Shown: positions 8,352 to 16,519 of the stretch, piece by piece
How the letters are laid out: each line of letters starts with the position of its first letter
Numbering within the stretch: position 1 is the first letter of the stretch
Source of the DNA: JAAYBT01 sp964404395
GTDB lineage: Bacteria > Bacillota > Clostridia > Acetivibrionales > DTU013
NCBI GenBank assembly: GCA_964404395.1
Contig: CAYOKA010000025.1
Location: 1-24,071, forward strand
Reading direction: 5' to 3'
DNA length: 24,071 nt
Made by a program: the position numbers and the translations under genes
The notes under the pieces: model-generated
Database searches by the model: none
What the model was told of the DNA's origin: nothing
Seen by the model: only the letters and a program-made list of their open reading frames with translations

Positions 8352-8843
8352 TTATTTAAAACCCAGCTTTGCCAGCTTGGCAGACTGTCCGTGGCACATA
8401 GCTACAGCCAGCGCATCTGCAACGTCATCCGGCTTCGGAATTTCGGACAAATTAAGAATCGCCTTCACCATTTGCTGGACCTGCGACTTCTCAGCCCTGC
8501 CATAGCCCACCACCGCCTGCTTAACCTGTAATGGCGTATACTCAAAAACCTCCGCCCCCGACCTTGCGGCTGCCGCGAGTACAACTCCCCTACCATGGGC
8601 AGCTGCAACCGCCGTCTTTACATTTTTATTGAAGAACAATTCCTCCACCGATATTGCCTCCGGTTTGAACTTTTCAATAATAAGTGAAATCTCTTTATCC
8701 AGCTTCAGAAGTCTCTTGGCAAATGGCACTCCAGCCTTCGTTTGTATCGCACCGTATTCCAGAGGCGAAAATTTGTTCTGTTCATATTTTACTATACCGT
8801 AGCCCGTGATTGCAAATCCCGGGTCAATTCCCATGATAATCAT
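8352..8843 (-). CDS. ruvC: Crossover junction endodeoxyribonuclease RuvC
   Basis: Holliday-junction resolvase of 163 aa with an RNase H fold. The four catalytic acidic residues are identifiable: D7 (GIDPG), E67 (SVEELFF), and D140 and D143 (DDVADALAVAMCH). AGGAG lies 9 nt before the chosen ATG; a second Met is at residue 4. It is the first gene of the ruvCAB-queH operon. A terminator-like hairpin and then the 3' end of a group II intron lie upstream, so its promoter must be within the roughly 145 nt of 8844-8986 or transcription must read through the intron. Confidence 0.97.
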   Translation of the reverse strand: MIIMGIDPGFAITGYGIVKYEQNKFSPLEYGAIQTKAGVPFAKRLLKLDKEISLIIEKFKPEAISVEELFFNKNVKTAVAAAHGRGVVLAAAARSGAEVFEYTPLQVKQAVVGYGRAEKSQVQQMVKAILNLSEIPKPDDVADALAVAMCHGQSAKLAKLGFK

Positions 8844-8980
8844 TTGTATCCGCTCCTATTAAACGCTGGAAGGTACCGTCAGCACTATTCATTTCGTAAT
8901 ATATTACTTGCCAACATTTTAGCATAGTTGTCTAGGAATTCATATTAGCAGTAAGGGAAAAGTTGCTTGATGCGCATAAA

Positions 8981-9019
8981 ACAAATCCAGTGAACAGCTT
9001 TTTACGCTCATCCACTGGA
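8981..9019 (-). terminator. Terminator-like hairpin in the 3' exon of the intron
   Basis: A 7-bp stem TCCAGTG / CACTGGA (8986-8992 and 9013-9019) with an inner AGC/GCT pairing, followed on the minus strand by the T-rich ATTTGTTTT. It lies 2 nt beyond the intron 3' end and about 140 nt before ruvC, so it would stop transcripts coming from the intron or the orphan gene before they reach ruvC. The T-tract is interrupted, so efficiency is uncertain. Confidence 0.5.
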
Positions 9020-9020
9020 A

Positions 9021-10937
9021 AATCGAGTAGGAGGCGGTGATTATCCGCCGTCCTCTCACGGCACCGTACGTACGGTTCTCGTATACGGCGCTTTCAATAG
9101 TTGACGTGCACAGACTGGTACGCTCTGGCTAAATCATAGAAGCCCGCTCGTATCAGTCTTTCTTTTGTCATTGCCATGTTGACCGCTACAGTGTGTGTTG
9201 TGAACCAATAGCCCCTTCGGCTGTTCGCCGCCATATACGCCAATTCCTCTGGTACACCAAGTTTCAATAGATTCCTCATCTTTGTCCTTGGTCTTTTCCA
9301 GTGTTTCCATATGCACATACGAATGCGATGATACAGCCATCCGTTGATGTTACCTATCGGGTTCTTCATGTCTGCAATCCCGTAGTAGTTCAACCACCCT
9401 CTGACGTATACCTTGATTCTCGTAAGCGAGGGGCGTACGCTCTGTACAGACCTTCGGGAAGAAAGTTCTTTCAGACGGGTTTTGAACTTTCTCCATGACT
9501 TTGGATGAACTCGGACGTATATGCCCGTTCCGTTCCTTCCCAATGCAAAGCCAAGGAACTTAAAATTTCGGATTGCAAAGACACTGACCGTTCTGCTTTT
9601 GTCCTTGTTGACTTTTAGTTTCAACTTTTCTTCAAGGTACTTTGTGCTTGTTTCTAACAGTCTTTCGGATGCCCGTTTGCTCTTTGCCAACAGCACAATA
9701 TCGTCTGCGTAACGAATACAGGGCACTCCTCTCTCTGCGAATTCATGGTCGAACCCATTCAGGTAGATGTTTGCCAGCAGGGGTGATAAATTCCCTCCCT
9801 GCGGAGAACCTTCCTCGGTTGCCATCACAACGCCATCCTCCATTACCCCGCTTTTGAGATACCTCTTGATGAGTTGTATGACTCTTTCGTCCTTTACCTC
9901 TCCTCTTAAGAGGTTCAACAGCAGTTCATGATTCAGTGTGTCAAAGTATTTGGACAAGTCCAGTGTTACTGCATATCGATATCCTTGCTCTGCATACTCC
10001 TTCACTTTTAGAATTGCGTCTTTTGCACTGCGTCCCGGTCTGTACCCATAGCTTCCATCTGCGAACAGCGGTTCATACATCGGTATGAGTCGCTGGGCTA
10101 TGGCTTGCTGTATGGTACGGTCTATCACGGTGGGAATACCAAGCTTCCGTATTCCCCCCTCTGGCTTCGGGATTTCCACTCGTCTTACTGGGGTTGGTGT
10201 GTACTTCCCTCGATAAATCTTTCCCAGTAGTTCTTGCTTGTTTTCCCTAAGGTAAGAGTTGGCTTCTTCTACGGTCATTCCGTCGATTCCCGCCGCCCCT
10301 TTTCTTGCCTTTACTCTTTTGAAGGCTCTGTTCAGATTGTCTCTGTCCAGTATCCTCTCCAAGAGTTCGGGCTGTGCACTGTCCCTTTCCTTCCATATTA
10401 GCCGAAACGACCTCTGCGCTCCCGCATACTCTTTGTGTTCCGCACTATCCCTTTGCGGGCAGCCCTTGTTTTCAAGGTTTTCTGTTGTCATCAGTCATTC
10501 CTCCTTTCCCTGTTGTACTTAGGACTCCTATTGATTCGGTCCTTCACCTCTCGGCTACTATGACCTCTGCTGACTTCTGCATGTTCAGCACTGCCTCGTT
10601 TCCTTGTACAGTGGTTGTTCCTTTCGGAACGTTCCATGCAGACCTCCCCGGGTACTCACACGTTCTTTCTCCCCATCCACCTGCCACATCTACCACACAT
10701 GATTCCGTGTAGCTATTGGGCTTCGACTTGTATTGCAGCCTTACCCTCATGCGTAGCCTAATGTGATTTCTGTTCGTCAGATCAGGGATTTGCCCGTGTC
10801 GGCACTTCTCAGCCTCCACATCCGGCTTCCTTCAGATTCCACCTCACGATGGACACCCTTGCCTTCGGCTATATCCTTCCCGCTACCGGGCGGATTCGGG
10901 ACTTTCACCCGTTAGAACATGCGCCCGCCGGGCACAC
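9021..10937 (-). mobile_element. Group II intron, bacterial class C (IIC) type, complete
   Basis: Ribozyme retroelement of about 1.9 kb. Its 5' end on the minus strand is GTGTGCCCGGCGGGCGCATG (10937 downward), the classic GUGYG start, followed by the conserved TCTAACGGGTGAAAGTCCCG. Domain V is the 31-nt hairpin at 9061-9091: an 8-bp lower stem with a CGC triad on its 5' strand, a 2-nt CG bulge, a 4-bp upper stem and a small AGAAC loop. Domain VI (9021-9057) pairs GAGAGGA with TCCT/CTC and leaves a bulged A 7-8 nt from the 3' end, the branch point. The reverse transcriptase without an endonuclease domain also points to IIC. The 3' boundary is 9021 or 9022. The 445 nt between the 5' end and the reverse transcriptase gene hold ribozyme domains I-IV and no other gene. 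I could not assign the exon-binding sites by eye. Confidence 0.93.
9094..10491 (-). CDS. ltrA: Group II intron reverse transcriptase/maturase (LtrA-like, class C)
   Basis: Intron-encoded protein of 465 aa that helps the intron splice and reverse-transcribes it into new sites. Fingers/palm reverse transcriptase motifs: RKGAAGIDGMT (RT0/1), IPKPEGGIRKLGIP, YGYRPGRSAKDA, LDLSKYFDTLNHELL (catalytic Asp), GSPQGGNLSPLLANIYL and YADD at 261-264. The maturase (GIIM/X) domain follows, with VRGWLNYYG and WKHWKRPRTKMRNLLKLGVP near the end. There is no C-terminal HNH endonuclease, as expected for class C, which uses other DNA ends as primers. AGGAGG lies 8 nt before the ATG. All reverse transcriptase catalytic motifs are intact and there is no frameshift, so the intron may still be mobile. 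Confidence 0.97.
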   Translation of the reverse strand: MTTENLENKGCPQRDSAEHKEYAGAQRSFRLIWKERDSAQPELLERILDRDNLNRAFKRVKARKGAAGIDGMTVEEANSYLRENKQELLGKIYRGKYTPTPVRRVEIPKPEGGIRKLGIPTVIDRTIQQAIAQRLIPMYEPLFADGSYGYRPGRSAKDAILKVKEYAEQGYRYAVTLDLSKYFDTLNHELLLNLLRGEVKDERVIQLIKRYLKSGVMEDGVVMATEEGSPQGGNLSPLLANIYLNGFDHEFAERGVPCIRYADDIVLLAKSKRASERLLETSTKYLEEKLKLKVNKDKSRTVSVFAIRNFKFLGFALGRNGTGIYVRVHPKSWRKFKTRLKELSSRRSVQSVRPSLTRIKVYVRGWLNYYGIADMKNPIGNINGWLYHRIRMCIWKHWKRPRTKMRNLLKLGVPEELAYMAANSRRGYWFTTHTVAVNMAMTKERLIRAGFYDLARAYQSVHVNY

Positions 10938-10946
10938 AATGAAACA

Positions 10947-10970
10947 ACACAGGGGGACGTCCCCCTGTGT
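10947..10970. repeat. Perfect 24-nt palindrome at the intron insertion site (REP-like)
   Basis: The half-site ACACAGGGGGAC is followed directly by its exact reverse complement GTCCCCCTGTGT. It is GC-rich in an AT-rich spacer and lies 9 nt upstream of the intron 5' splice site, with TGTTTCATT between the hairpin and the intron on the minus strand. A further CCCC/GGGG flank extends the resemblance to short interspersed palindromes I know from Clostridia. As RNA it would form a strong hairpin followed by a T-rich run, which is what IIC introns favour as a target. Confidence 0.85.
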
Positions 10971-10991
10971 CCCCTGGAACAGTATTGACAT

Positions 10992-11013
10992 AGAGCCAAT
11001 AAAGAGCCAATAA
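10992..11013. repeat. Two tandem copies of an 11-nt unit
   Basis: AGAGCCAATAA occurs twice back to back (10992-11002 and 11003-11013) between the terminator of the orphan gene and the palindrome. No function is evident. Confidence 0.7.
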
Positions 11014-11033
11014 AAAAACCCGGTATCACCGGG
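11012..11033 (-). terminator. Rho-independent terminator of the orphan 118-aa gene
   Basis: On the minus strand CCCGGT, loop GAT, ACCGGG is followed by seven T and then ATT. It begins 16 nt after the stop codon of the 118-aa gene, so that gene forms a complete transcription unit together with its own promoter. Confidence 0.92.
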
Positions 11034-11048
11034 CTCATGCATCTGGTT

Positions 11049-11405
11049 TTACCTGCGTTTGACCTTCTTATCATAGGCCTTACCCAGACTATACCATGAG
11101 TCCCGTAGTTTGTATCTCAAGTCTTCATCAAATGTACGTTCAATAACATCATTAAGCTTATGTCTCATCTGAAAGTACTCAGCCCGATCGAATTCTTCTT
11201 TTTGAAGAAGCTCTTCCATTTCCTCAACCCAGTTCAAAATGTTGTCCTTGCCAATAAATTCATCATCGGGTACCTTTCTTTTCAAATGCGCCACTACCAG
11301 CTTCACCGCTCTGCGCTTTACGTCATTATCTGTTTGGACCTTTTTAACCGGCTTCTTCTTTCGTACGGTTTTGTGCACAACTTTTTCATCCTTCTTATCA
11401 GGCAT
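11049..11405 (-). CDS. Small charged protein of unknown function
   Basis: A 118-aa protein I do not recognise. The first 30 residues are Lys-rich and probably disordered (KKDEKVVHKTVRKKKPVKKV). The rest reads as amphipathic helices with many charged residues (VKRRAVKLVVAHLKRKV, ILNWVEEMEELLQKEEFDRAEYF, LRYKLRDSWYSLGKAYDKKVKRR). There is no signal peptide, membrane segment or Cys. The basic composition would suit a nucleic-acid or ribosome partner, but that is only inference. It has an AGGAGAG ribosome binding site, a TTGACA-type promoter and a strong terminator, so it is very likely a real single-gene unit. It lies downstream of sbcDC in the same direction. Confidence 0.8.
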   Translation of the reverse strand: MPDKKDEKVVHKTVRKKKPVKKVQTDNDVKRRAVKLVVAHLKRKVPDDEFIGKDNILNWVEEMEELLQKEEFDRAEYFQMRHKLNDVIERTFDEDLRYKLRDSWYSLGKAYDKKVKRR

Positions 11406-11462
11406 TTTATCACTCTCCTATTGCAATAATGGATTATATCGTCATGAAACTAAAATAAATAT

Positions 11463-11492
11463 TTAATAATGGCGTTAAGCATAAGCTGTCAA
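11463..11492 (-). promoter_or_regulatory. Candidate sigma-A promoter of the orphan 118-aa gene
   Basis: A perfect TTGACA (-35, 11487-11492) is followed after 18 nt by TATTAA (-10, 11463-11468), about 57 nt before the ATG, in the 131-bp AT-rich spacer after sbcC. Confidence 0.6.
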
Positions 11493-11536
11493 TAACAATT
11501 ATATAATAATATGGTTTTAATTGCAAACATTATACC

Positions 11537-14500
11537 TTATGACCTTTCAATCATTACCCTGCTGCCATCGTTGTGCATCACAGGAGGCTCAACAATCAGA
11601 CGCCGGCTTATTCTATTCCTCAATTCGGGCACATGGCTTATAATACCAATCACTCGTTCTTTTTTGCTCAGACGTTCAAGAGAGTCGATAACAGCATCCA
11701 ACAGATCATAATCCAGTGTCCCGAACCCCTCATCCAGGAAGAAAAACTCCAGCGGGCTCTGTCCCTTTAGCTGAATTTGTTCGGACAATGCTAATGCCAG
11801 AGACAGCGACGTTAGAAAGGTCTCACCGCCCGACAGGGAAGTAACCATCCTGTGTGCACCGCCGTTGGCGTGATCTCTGATAATAAAGCCACCCTCCGTA
11901 TCCAATTCCAGCACGTATCTGTGATTTGTCATCTCCCCCAGTATTACTGAGGCATTAGCCGCCACATAACGCAATCGTTCCTCCGCGATGTAATCAATAA
12001 AGCTGTTATCCTTCCCGCGCTTTGCATTCAACAGCTTCTGTATTTGTTCAAAAAGGCCCTGCTTGTGGCTCAATTTATCATAAACCTTGCTCAGTTCAAG
12101 CCATCTATCATGCTTTTTATTAAGGTTCATGTAATAATTTTTGGCCACCTCACTATTGGAAACACATTCCTGCTTATAAGCTGTCAACTCAGAATAATTC
12201 TTTTCTATCATAAGCCAGTCTTCCTCTGTAATGCTGCGAGATTTCAGCTTTTTCTGCACTAAGGCCTTCTGTGCCCTTATGTTAACCAATTGGCTATCAT
12301 ATTGCTCTATACTGTGCTTAATGGTAGCCTGCTCATCCTTTGAAACAACTGAGTCTTCCACCTCTGCTCCATTACTAAAGCCTCTTTCTGCGAGTGCCGA
12401 GCTTAATTTATTCTCATCATTTTTTAGAGTTTCGGAATAAATACTTAGCTGATTCTCCAAGATTGACTTTCTTGAAGACAGTTCATTACACTGTTTTTCA
12501 AGCGCCTCTATTTTCTGTAGGCACTCCCTCTCTCGATTGGCATATTCTTCGAGTGTATGGTCGATAAAATGGATTTCTTCCTCTGCCTTCGCTTCTCCAA
12601 CCAGCTCCCTCAGCTTTACCTCTCTGCCTTGCTTCTGCGTGCTCGCACTGCTGATGTCAGCCTCAAGCTTAATGTGGTCCGCATTCAACAGCTGCAGCTC
12701 TCCCTTCAGCTTATCAAGAAGGATCCTTTTATTTTCAAGCCTCAGACGAATTTGCTCAATTTCCTTCTGCTGCTTCAACAGCTTTCGATCATTTCCCGCC
12801 ACTTTTTCCAATTCGGCGTTAGCACCATCGATATTGTTTTGCTTCAGAAACAGCGAATACTTCAGTTGGGCGGTCTCCAAGGCTTTCCCGGTATCGACAA
12901 CAGAGTTGTCCAGCTGCTCAATAGTCTCCAGATTAATCTTCAGCTCGGTTACAATGCCTTTTTCAATCAACCGCTTTTCGGCTATCCCGTCATCAAGCTT
13001 CCTCAAGCTTTTCTCATACTCTTCCTGCTTAAGCTCCCACACGTCAATAGCCTTGGATTTCTCATCATAGGACTTTTTTGCCTTCTCAATATCCCGGCGG
13101 ATCTGCTCAGGTTCCAACGCCCTCAGTGTTTCAGGAAGCTTTTGCCTTTGCACTTCATAGTCATTGGTCTTTTCCGCCAGCTCATCTGTCGCCTGCGCAA
13201 TATGCTCTTTTAATAGCTTTGCCTGCTCCCCCGCAACAAGAGCCTTCTTTTCCGCTGCCCTAAGTGCCACTTCTGCTGCAGAAAGCCTCCCTTTAGCATC
13301 CCCGGCTTTTTTCTCAATCTCTGCTATGTCTTCACCCTCAGTGTAAACCGCCGGCATGGGGTGGTCTTCGGATCCGCATACGGGGCATGGCTCACCGTCC
13401 ACCAGTTTCTTGGACAAGATCGCAGCTGTACTTGTGCCCATTGTATCAACAGCCTCTTTTAGCTCCATTTCCCAACGCTCATATTCACCGGTCGCAAACT
13501 CCAGCGCCTCAACCAAAATTTCTCTATCCTGTTCAAGCTCGACTAGATTCGCCTGCTGCTGTTCCAATTTGATCCTCTGTTGTTCCAGTTCGTTGTGCCT
13601 TAATTCAATTACCCTGTATATTGCCTCAACAGAGTGGATACGTTCAATCCCCTTCATAACAGAATTTTTGTCTCCAGGCTTAGACTCCTCGGCTAACTGT
13701 CTTTCAGCTTCCAGATCATCATGGTTCTTCCGGAAATCCTCAATTTCCTTTTCAACTATGGCAAGTTGCTGTTCTATATCGGCAACAGAGCTCTTTACCG
13801 CGGCTTCTTTTGTCTCAAGCTCCTTCAGACCTGCCATCAAATCAGCCACTTCATTTTCCAGCTTTGCACCCTCTTGTAGTTGCTGCCTGTATTCCGGATC
13901 GGTCTTCAGCATTTTCGCCTGTTCATCAAGCCTGTTCAAGTTGCCGGCAAGCAGCTCTGCATTTACTGTTTCCCCTTTTATCAGAGACTGCTTCTCAGCA
14001 ATAGCATACTCAAGCTCAGCTGCGCTTTTCCCCAGCTCAGCAATTTTATTCGAAAACGCCTCAATTTCTTTGATTATATCCAGAGCATCCACCAGCCTTG
14101 CCCTTCGCCCAAGCAGCTTCGGTTGTTCCGAGGCTATTTCCTTTTTTATACTCTCGTTTGCCGCTTTAGCCTCATTTAGCGCGCAAATGGAAGTTGGGAA
14201 CACAGTAAGAACCTCCTCAAACTGCTCCTGTATCTGCCGGACTCTTCCTTTAAGCTCATTGTTTTTATGTATCATCTCCACAAGCCCGTCAGCCTTTACA
14301 GCCTTCTCCCACCGGATCCTCAGCTTATCTATTTGCGTCCCGCTTGCCACATGCTCCTTTTCCCTCCGGTCGAAATCCATCAATTCCTCCGATAGACTCC
14401 AAACCTCCTTGGCTTCATTATACTTGCGCTCCAACTCCTTTAGCTCTTTTTCCACTCTCTTTTTCTCAGCGGCAGCTGTTTTCATTGCTCCTTCTGCCTC

Positions 14501-15160
14501 CAAAAGAGCCTCATCCGAAGCATCAGCATAACCCTTCAATTCACCTGAAAGCGTGTCCAGGCAGCTTCTCATGGCGGATATTTTGCGGCTCAGCTTGTCT
14601 GTAAGCTGCCTGCCATACTCCTCAAGGTAAAATATTCTTTCCAGCATGCCTCGCCGCTCAGAATTATTAAGAAGCAAAAACTCTTGAAAGCTGTTCTGCG
14701 GAAGCACCACTGCCCTTGTAAAATCATCATTGTTCAGTCCGAGCAAATCCCTTATATAATAACTGACCTCCATCGCCTTATCACACAGTGGAATATCGCC
14801 TGTGTCAGTTACTTGAATCAACCTCACAACTTTAGGCTCACAGGCGTTTCGTGAATTCTTCTTACGTCGATAGGTGCGCTCTGCTCTGTAAGTCTTTCTT
14901 ATGCCGGCTCTGACCAGATCAAAAGTAAAGGCCACCGAAGCAGTGTCGCAATTAGAATTGATTATCCCCTGAGTGCCGCCTTCCGCACGCTTTATCCTGC
15001 CATACAGCGCAAAGGTGATGGCGTCGAGTATTGTTGATTTACCGCTTCCGGTGGGTCCGAAAATACCAAACAGACCTGTTTGTCCCAAGGTTTCAAAATC
15101 AATTGTTTGTCGATCTGTAAAGCTCTGCAGTCCTTCTATCTCAAGAAGCTTCGGTCTCAG
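11537..15160 (-). CDS. sbcC: Exonuclease subunit SbcC (SMC-like ATPase), probable CTG start
   Basis: Large ATPase of the SbcCD (Mre11-Rad50) complex, which opens hairpins and trims DNA ends. From CTG at 15160 it is 1207 aa. Walker A GPTGSGKST is at 35-43 and the Q-loop in LPQNSFQEFL. Long coiled coils follow, interrupted at about residues 592-595 by the zinc hook CPVC; the ABC signature SLSGGE and Walker B FFFLDEGFGTLD lie at the C-terminus (about 1137-1148). Family members begin MRPxxLxIEGxxSF; here the reading is (L)RPKLLEIEGLQSFTDRQT, whose first codon is CTG. AGGGAGG lies 8 nt upstream, TGA and TAG close the frame six codons further up, and there is no ATG, GTG or TTG until 15088, which would remove the first beta strand. 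It overlaps the 3' end of sbcD by 20 nt. CTG is inferred, not proven. Confidence 0.93.
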   Translation of the reverse strand: MRPKLLEIEGLQSFTDRQTIDFETLGQTGLFGIFGPTGSGKSTILDAITFALYGRIKRAEGGTQGIINSNCDTASVAFTFDLVRAGIRKTYRAERTYRRKKNSRNACEPKVVRLIQVTDTGDIPLCDKAMEVSYYIRDLLGLNNDDFTRAVVLPQNSFQEFLLLNNSERRGMLERIFYLEEYGRQLTDKLSRKISAMRSCLDTLSGELKGYADASDEALLEAEGAMKTAAAEKKRVEKELKELERKYNEAKEVWSLSEELMDFDRREKEHVASGTQIDKLRIRWEKAVKADGLVEMIHKNNELKGRVRQIQEQFEEVLTVFPTSICALNEAKAANESIKKEIASEQPKLLGRRARLVDALDIIKEIEAFSNKIAELGKSAAELEYAIAEKQSLIKGETVNAELLAGNLNRLDEQAKMLKTDPEYRQQLQEGAKLENEVADLMAGLKELETKEAAVKSSVADIEQQLAIVEKEIEDFRKNHDDLEAERQLAEESKPGDKNSVMKGIERIHSVEAIYRVIELRHNELEQQRIKLEQQQANLVELEQDREILVEALEFATGEYERWEMELKEAVDTMGTSTAAILSKKLVDGEPCPVCGSEDHPMPAVYTEGEDIAEIEKKAGDAKGRLSAAEVALRAAEKKALVAGEQAKLLKEHIAQATDELAEKTNDYEVQRQKLPETLRALEPEQIRRDIEKAKKSYDEKSKAIDVWELKQEEYEKSLRKLDDGIAEKRLIEKGIVTELKINLETIEQLDNSVVDTGKALETAQLKYSLFLKQNNIDGANAELEKVAGNDRKLLKQQKEIEQIRLRLENKRILLDKLKGELQLLNADHIKLEADISSASTQKQGREVKLRELVGEAKAEEEIHFIDHTLEEYANRERECLQKIEALEKQCNELSSRKSILENQLSIYSETLKNDENKLSSALAERGFSNGAEVEDSVVSKDEQATIKHSIEQYDSQLVNIRAQKALVQKKLKSRSITEEDWLMIEKNYSELTAYKQECVSNSEVAKNYYMNLNKKHDRWLELSKVYDKLSHKQGLFEQIQKLLNAKRGKDNSFIDYIAEERLRYVAANASVILGEMTNHRYVLELDTEGGFIIRDHANGGAHRMVTSLSGGETFLTSLSLALALSEQIQLKGQSPLEFFFLDEGFGTLDYDLLDAVIDSLERLSKKERVIGIISHVPELRNRISRRLIVEPPVMHNDGSRVMIERS

Positions 15161-16469
15161 TCTCCTCGCCTCCCTCTATCACAATCTCCACACAGCCATC
15201 GTCAGTTGACTCAACACCGGCATCGGATTCCACATCATTTACTACCTCCAGAAATGCTTCCATCAATTCATCGGGTATCTGCGTACCCATCCTGTACAGG
15301 TAGTAATCAGAGAACAACTCATCTATCTTACGCCCCTCACGGTTCATCGTATTATTAATGACCTCAGCCCCATCGGTCTTTAGTCTGGGCCGAATATTAA
15401 TAATACCCTTATGCAAGGTCCTTAGCATTTTCTGCTCATCAGTGGTAAATACCCTGTCTGTCATAATCTCAAGATCCACCCAGGCATCGGTATCCCTGCC
15501 CTGTTCACACCACTTAATTGCTTGTCCGATTCCTTCATCGGCATACCATTTCCTGAGCGGTTTCCCACAGTCCATATATATGGGCTTTACCTCGGCCTTC
15601 TCGCCCGGCACGGCATCCACTATGTAGATCGCTTTACTGTAATTAGCCTCTGAAAAGCTGTAAGCCAATGGAGAGCCTGCATAAAAAACCGGACAGGGCG
15701 CATTGCGAATTTCCTGGGGTCTGTGCAAATGCCCCATTGCGGCATAATGCGCTTTCTCAGGCATAATGTCAGGGCTCACAGTCATAGCTCCACCTACTTG
15801 AAGAGTTCGTTCCGAATCCGATGTGCTGCCTCCCAGCATAAACATATGCGCAACAACTAGATTGACCGTATCCTCCCTGTATTTGCCGGAGAGGCTGGCA
15901 AAAATACTGCCAATTTTATCTGAATAAGCTTTTTGCAGAATCGATTCATCTGCTTCTTCGGATAAGAGCTCTTCCAGGCGGGATTCCGATGGATAAGGCA
16001 TGGTTATGACAACAGCGTGGTGATCACACCCGGGTATATGAAGCTCCAGCCAGCCGGGTCCGGAATCCATAATACGGATACAATCAATAGCATCGGCGTT
16101 ATTGGCAGTATTTCCTGAGCCGATGGCTCCTGCATCGCTGGCCGGATAACCAAGAAGGATAATACCCCTTTTTTTGGCCAGGGGGTTTGCAGCACAAAGC
16201 CTCTCAGGATTATCATGATTGCCCGCTATTACGACAACCGCTCTTTTCCCTCCGTCATTCAGCCTGTCAATAGCATAGTAAAACAGTTCCTCGGCAGCGG
16301 CGGAAGGGTTATATGTATCGTATATATCACCTGCAAGCAGAACAAGGTCAATTTTCTGCTCCTGTGCGACTTTGCACAGATAATCAACAAACTGTTTCTG
16401 CTCGTCAATACGGCTTATCTGTTCAAGGCTCTTGCCCAAATGCCAGTCAGATGTATGTAGAATACGCAT
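15141..16469 (-). CDS. sbcD: Exonuclease subunit SbcD (Mre11-like nuclease)
   Basis: Mn2+-dependent nuclease partner of SbcC; 442 aa. The phosphoesterase motifs are complete: D8-x-H10 (SDWHLG), G47-D48 (AGDIYD), GNHD at 83-86 with the NPERL continuation, VVAHMFMLGG, and MGHLHRPQ. The C-terminal capping and SbcC-binding domain follows and the tail is very acidic (EIVIEGGEETETEAS). GGGGAAGG lies about 4 nt before the ATG. It is the first gene of the sbcDC operon, with a promoter candidate about 50 nt upstream. The last 20 nt also encode the start of sbcC. Confidence 0.96.
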   Translation of the reverse strand: MRILHTSDWHLGKSLEQISRIDEQKQFVDYLCKVAQEQKIDLVLLAGDIYDTYNPSAAAEELFYYAIDRLNDGGKRAVVVIAGNHDNPERLCAANPLAKKRGIILLGYPASDAGAIGSGNTANNADAIDCIRIMDSGPGWLELHIPGCDHHAVVITMPYPSESRLEELLSEEADESILQKAYSDKIGSIFASLSGKYREDTVNLVVAHMFMLGGSTSDSERTLQVGGAMTVSPDIMPEKAHYAAMGHLHRPQEIRNAPCPVFYAGSPLAYSFSEANYSKAIYIVDAVPGEKAEVKPIYMDCGKPLRKWYADEGIGQAIKWCEQGRDTDAWVDLEIMTDRVFTTDEQKMLRTLHKGIINIRPRLKTDGAEVINNTMNREGRKIDELFSDYYLYRMGTQIPDELMEAFLEVVNDVESDAGVESTDDGCVEIVIEGGEETETEAS

Positions 16470-16519
16470 TTAACCTTCCCCTTACATTGTTTTTTAGAAT
16501 TGTTTTTTATGCATTATTT

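Noticed and set aside
10374..10819. Open frames on both strands between the reverse transcriptase gene and the intron 5' end
   Set aside because: They lie in the ribozyme domains of the group II intron, which are structured RNA, and show no ribosome binding site or family features.
10947..11033. CRISPR array or attachment site near the palindrome and tandem repeat
   Set aside because: Only two 11-nt copies without spacers and a single palindrome; no cas, integrase or transposase gene nearby.
12537..14531. Long plus-strand open frames opposite sbcC (177, 218 and 391 codons)
   Set aside because: Their products are Ser/Phe/Leu-rich and low in diversity, as expected of the reverse frame of Glu/Lys/Ala coiled coil. 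They lack ribosome binding sites and the minus strand has a certain gene.
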